Shown one piece after another: positions 37,355 through 40,145 of a DNA stretch of 40,145 nt. Each line of letters starts with the position of its first letter. Position 1 is the stretch's first letter. The notes beneath the pieces are model-generated. The model was not told where the DNA came from, made no database searches, and saw only the letters and a program-made list of their open reading frames with translations. Both the position numbers and the translations under genes were made by a program. The stretch is taken from assembly GCA_030641485.1 (NCBI GenBank), contig DAOWHJ010000154.1, positions 1-40,145 of the forward strand. Reading direction: 5' to 3'. The stretch is from Pseudomonadota bacterium. GTDB taxonomy: Bacteria; Desulfobacterota; Anaeroferrophillalia; Anaeroferrophillales; Tharpellaceae.

Positions 37355-39382
37355 TTAACCTTTAAGTTTCCGGACCTTTAAAATTCTTAACTCACGAGTT
37401 TGTGAGGCCTCATTGAAGACCAAAAGTTCACGGCTGTTGCGGGTTATTTGGCTGATACGTTTGAGCACCTTATCACGCAAGCTGGAAAAATGGGATTGCC
37501 CGCGAATAGAGTAAATAATCTGGTTTAGGATTGGTAAATTTTCAGTCTGGTCAAGTTCACCTTCGGTTTCAAGTAGTCGATCAAAAATTGCGGTGATTGC
37601 TTCTCTGAAAAAACCGCTGTAACGTCGGGTCCGATGTACTACTAGCGCAAAACAATCACTGCCGTCAACCTCGATTTCAGAGAGTAGGTGCATGGTTAAG
37701 AGTAGGGGGAAATCACGCGGGTCAGAGGTGCTCTGGCTGTTGCCTGGGCTCAGCATCAGTTTGACTAACTCGGTTGGTTGTTGCTGAAGAGATGTGAACA
37801 GTTCAGTCTGGCTTGGAGCGGTTGCCATAATCGCATGGGTTACCATTTTTTTTATGGTGAGGTTTGAAATTTCAGGATGTTGCTGAAAAAATTCAGCTAA
37901 AGCGGCCGACATTTTTTCCAGGTCCTGACCTTTGGTCAGGCGTTCCTTGATCGTTAGTTTGCGTTTTTCGTCGCGGTCTTTAAGTAGATCCAGAAGAGTG
38001 CCGATGTCGGAGCTTTTGAGCTGCGGAGAGATGAGATTTAAGAGACGGTATGAAAAACTCCAGTCAATGTCGTTGATAAGGGTTAAAATATGGTGACGAA
38101 TTTCATAGCGGTCTGCGTGGCGGCACATAAAGAGAGCGAGTTCACGGTAGTGCGGCTTTAAGACTGGGCTGGATGTTTTTTTCAGAATTTCAACCCATTT
38201 GTCACTGTCGCCCAGTGCGGCCAGGGCTTGAAGTATTTGAGGGTAGAGTTCAATTTTCTCCGACCATTGACTCAAAGAGTCTGCAATTGTCCGGTTCTCT
38301 CCCGGCCATTTGGGGCCCGCAAGGGCGTGAAAAACAGAGTGGAGTTCTTTCTCTTTGTCGGTTTTTGCCATTATGCGGTAGAGGGCTTGCAAGGCTTCTG
38401 GAGTGCGCATGTGACCCAAGGCAGCCAGGGCCTTTTGTCGTTCCTCAAGATTGCCCTGCAGGGCTCTTTTTTGCAGGAGTTCAATCGCTTCTGCTGTCTG
38501 ACACCAGGCTAAATCTTCTAGTGCGGCCGCTCTTTTTTTCCGGCGCCATGATTTTCCGGCCTGGAGTAGTTTTTGATAGCCGTTTGTATCTTGGAGGCGG
38601 GCCAAAGCCCCGGCGGCGGCGGGAATCTCATCAATAAGACTGATAAGGTTTGCTTTGCAGCCTGAAAGTTGGAGGCGACCAGCTGCCCGGGCCGCAGCTT
38701 CGGTTGTTGGTGAGCTGGTTGTCAGTAAGTTTGTTACAAATTCATCAATCTGGGTTTTAAGGTCAGGTTCTATCGGTAGTCCGATAAGGTCTAAAAGTTC
38801 CGGCCTTTTTTTGACCAGAGCAAAGTCATCTTTCAGGAGCAGATCATTGAAAAAGGTGTCTGGATACTGTTTTTTGAACTGGGTTAAAGCGGATAATCTG
38901 GTGTCAGGTTCAGGGATACTCAAGAGCAGATTCAAGGTGAGTTCTGGGGGGAATATTCTGATGGCAGTGGCGGTCGCAGCATCGACGGCCTGGTTACGGC
39001 TGAGTAGAGAGTGAAAGTAATTGAAAAAAGAGGCTTCTGGATGATTGCCAGAGAGTGGTTTTTTGAGCTTGTTAATCTCGCTGTGATTACCTTCCGGATC
39101 GTCGACCCCAATTTTTTCCAGAGCCAGGAGCAGGAAATGGCTACCCCCTAAAAACCAGGCCGCAGCCAGGATCAGGTGCAGGTTGATGTCACTAGCACCG
39201 TTAAGGCGGCCTGCCATCTTCAGGCATAAGGTCTGGGCTTGTTTATACTCTCGTGAAGAGCGGGCATAGTTTTGCAGTATTACTTGTGTTTGTTGCAGGA
39301 GATTGAGAACCCGCCAGCGCAGTTCCCAGTTCTCTGCCAACAGATCGTCAATTATATCGGGTGAGGGGACCAGCTCTCTCAT
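37355..39382 (-). CDS. HEAT-like repeat protein of unknown function
   Basis: 675 aa, alpha-helical; repeated segments such as LEDLAWCQTAEAIELLQKRALQGNLEERQKALAALGHMRTPEALQALYRIM. Confidence 0.7.
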   Translation of the reverse strand: MRELVPSPDIIDDLLAENWELRWRVLNLLQQTQVILQNYARSSREYKQAQTLCLKMAGRLNGASDINLHLILAAAWFLGGSHFLLLALEKIGVDDPEGNHSEINKLKKPLSGNHPEASFFNYFHSLLSRNQAVDAATATAIRIFPPELTLNLLLSIPEPDTRLSALTQFKKQYPDTFFNDLLLKDDFALVKKRPELLDLIGLPIEPDLKTQIDEFVTNLLTTSSPTTEAAARAAGRLQLSGCKANLISLIDEIPAAAGALARLQDTNGYQKLLQAGKSWRRKKRAAALEDLAWCQTAEAIELLQKRALQGNLEERQKALAALGHMRTPEALQALYRIMAKTDKEKELHSVFHALAGPKWPGENRTIADSLSQWSEKIELYPQILQALAALGDSDKWVEILKKTSSPVLKPHYRELALFMCRHADRYEIRHHILTLINDIDWSFSYRLLNLISPQLKSSDIGTLLDLLKDRDEKRKLTIKERLTKGQDLEKMSAALAEFFQQHPEISNLTIKKMVTHAIMATAPSQTELFTSLQQQPTELVKLMLSPGNSQSTSDPRDFPLLLTMHLLSEIEVDGSDCFALVVHRTRRYSGFFREAITAIFDRLLETEGELDQTENLPILNQIIYSIRGQSHFSSLRDKVLKRISQITRNSRELLVFNEASQTRELRILKVRKLKG

Positions 39383-39408
39383 AAGGTAGTTTTGAAAAAT
39401 TGTAAAAA

Positions 39409-39490
39409 TGATGGCTAAGTAAAAAGTCCGAACAACGCAGTAGATCGAATTTTTTACTTAGCCATTCCGAGACTTTTTACTAGTGCATCA
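39409..39490. repeat. MITE-like inverted-repeat element
   Basis: TGGCTAAGTAAAAA (39412-39425) / TTTTTACTTAGCCA (39451-39464) perfect 14-bp arms; outer ends TGATGGCTAAGTAAAAAGTC / GACTTTTTACTAGTGCATCA. Confidence 0.65.
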
Positions 39491-39597
39491 AACATGTTTG
39501 GTAATTTAGATGTTTTTTTGTTATGGAGGTACCATACACCAAGATATTGTTCATAACAACTGTAAAATTACGTTTTCTTGTTGCCTGAGGGGGATTT

Positions 39598-39945
39598 ATG
39601 GATTTTGACAGAGATTATCTTAAGCGCTTTCTACACGATGACCTTGAGGCGATGGGGTTTGGTGATGAAGGTGCTGCCGAGATTGTTGCGGCTCTGTGTG
39701 AGGCTGTGAGTGAATATCTGCCCGCACTTCGAAGTGCGGTTAGTGCTAAGCAAATAGTAGAGGTCGGTTTTTTTGCGCATGCTTTAAAAGGGACTTTTAA
39801 TAATTTCAGTGCAGCCCCGTTTGCTATGTTAACCGAACTTTTTTTGTCGATTGAGACGGAAGGGAAAGGTGCCGGTGATCAGGACACTGTCAGTAAGCTG
39901 ATGGCGGAAGTTGAGATTAAAATGAAAGATTGGGTTGAGGAGTGA
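39598..39945 (+). CDS. Hpt (histidine phosphotransfer) domain protein
   Basis: 115 aa; FFAHALKGTFNNFSAAPFAMLTELFLSIE has the HxLKG Hpt motif. Confidence 0.75.
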   Translation: MDFDRDYLKRFLHDDLEAMGFGDEGAAEIVAALCEAVSEYLPALRSAVSAKQIVEVGFFAHALKGTFNNFSAAPFAMLTELFLSIETEGKGAGDQDTVSKLMAEVEIKMKDWVEE

Positions 39946-40004
39946 CTGGTCAAATGTGCTTTAAATTAGGCTATTTAGATACTTGAATGTTTTACTAGCC
40001 ATAA

Positions 40005-40047
40005 CAAAAAAGTCCACTCCGTTAAATTCAGCGGGGTGGACTTTTTT
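40005..40047. terminator. Bidirectional terminator-like hairpin
   Basis: AAAAAAGTCCACTCCG / CGGGGTGGACTTTTTT with flanking A/T tracts. Confidence 0.8.
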
Positions 40048-40145
40048 GTTATTTTCGGTCGGGCACTAAGTAAAACTACGGCGCTGTAGACGAATAGGTT
40101 TGAAAAGCAAAACCGGTCGCATTGCCGATATATACTGTGACCGTA

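Noticed and set aside
1-40145. CRISPR arrays, tRNA, rRNA, phage or complete IS elements
   Set aside because: No regularly spaced direct repeats, no cloverleaf or rRNA signature recognised by eye, and no transposase or integrase ORF in the track.

Overview
Window from a Gram-negative bacterium, probably a Desulfobacterota/Desulfuromonadia-like anaerobe (inferred from gene content). Left part: end of a NuoF/HndC-like NADH-binding subunit, a HoxU/NuoG-N-like Fe-S protein, and housekeeping genes (Fe-S protein, SDR, S4 protein, RluA-type pseudouridine synthase, polyferredoxin, DUF523, receiver). Middle (about 7.5-24.9 kb): a nearly complete dcw division/cell-wall cluster, mraZ-rsmH-ftsL-ftsI-murF-mraY-murD-ftsW-murG-murC-(BON lipoprotein)-murB-ddl-ftsQ-ftsA-ftsZ. 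murE is missing from its usual place, and MraZ-box repeats precede mraZ. Then a lone UmuD-like S24 peptidase. Next (25.6-32.1 kb, minus strand): a porin-cytochrome type operon of outer-membrane barrel, 12-CXXCH lipoprotein cytochrome and a very large cytochrome. The ORF track splits the large cytochrome into 128 aa and 1206 aa, but both lie in one frame separated by a single in-frame TGA. Directly after that TGA is a hairpin (CCGCC-AGGT-GGCGG, loop 16 nt downstream) that closely fits a bacterial SECIS. My leading candidate is therefore a selenocysteine-containing octaheme cytochrome of 1341 aa that standard annotation would break in two. Right part (32.8-39.4 kb, minus strand): a compact, largely uncharacterised module of HEAT-like protein, Hsp70/actin-fold ATPase, 61-aa protein, Ycf46-like AAA ATPase, DUF1257 (Ycf35-like), DUF2997 and a small membrane protein. 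Dispersed intergenic inverted repeats flank this module. No tRNA, rRNA or CRISPR was recognised.
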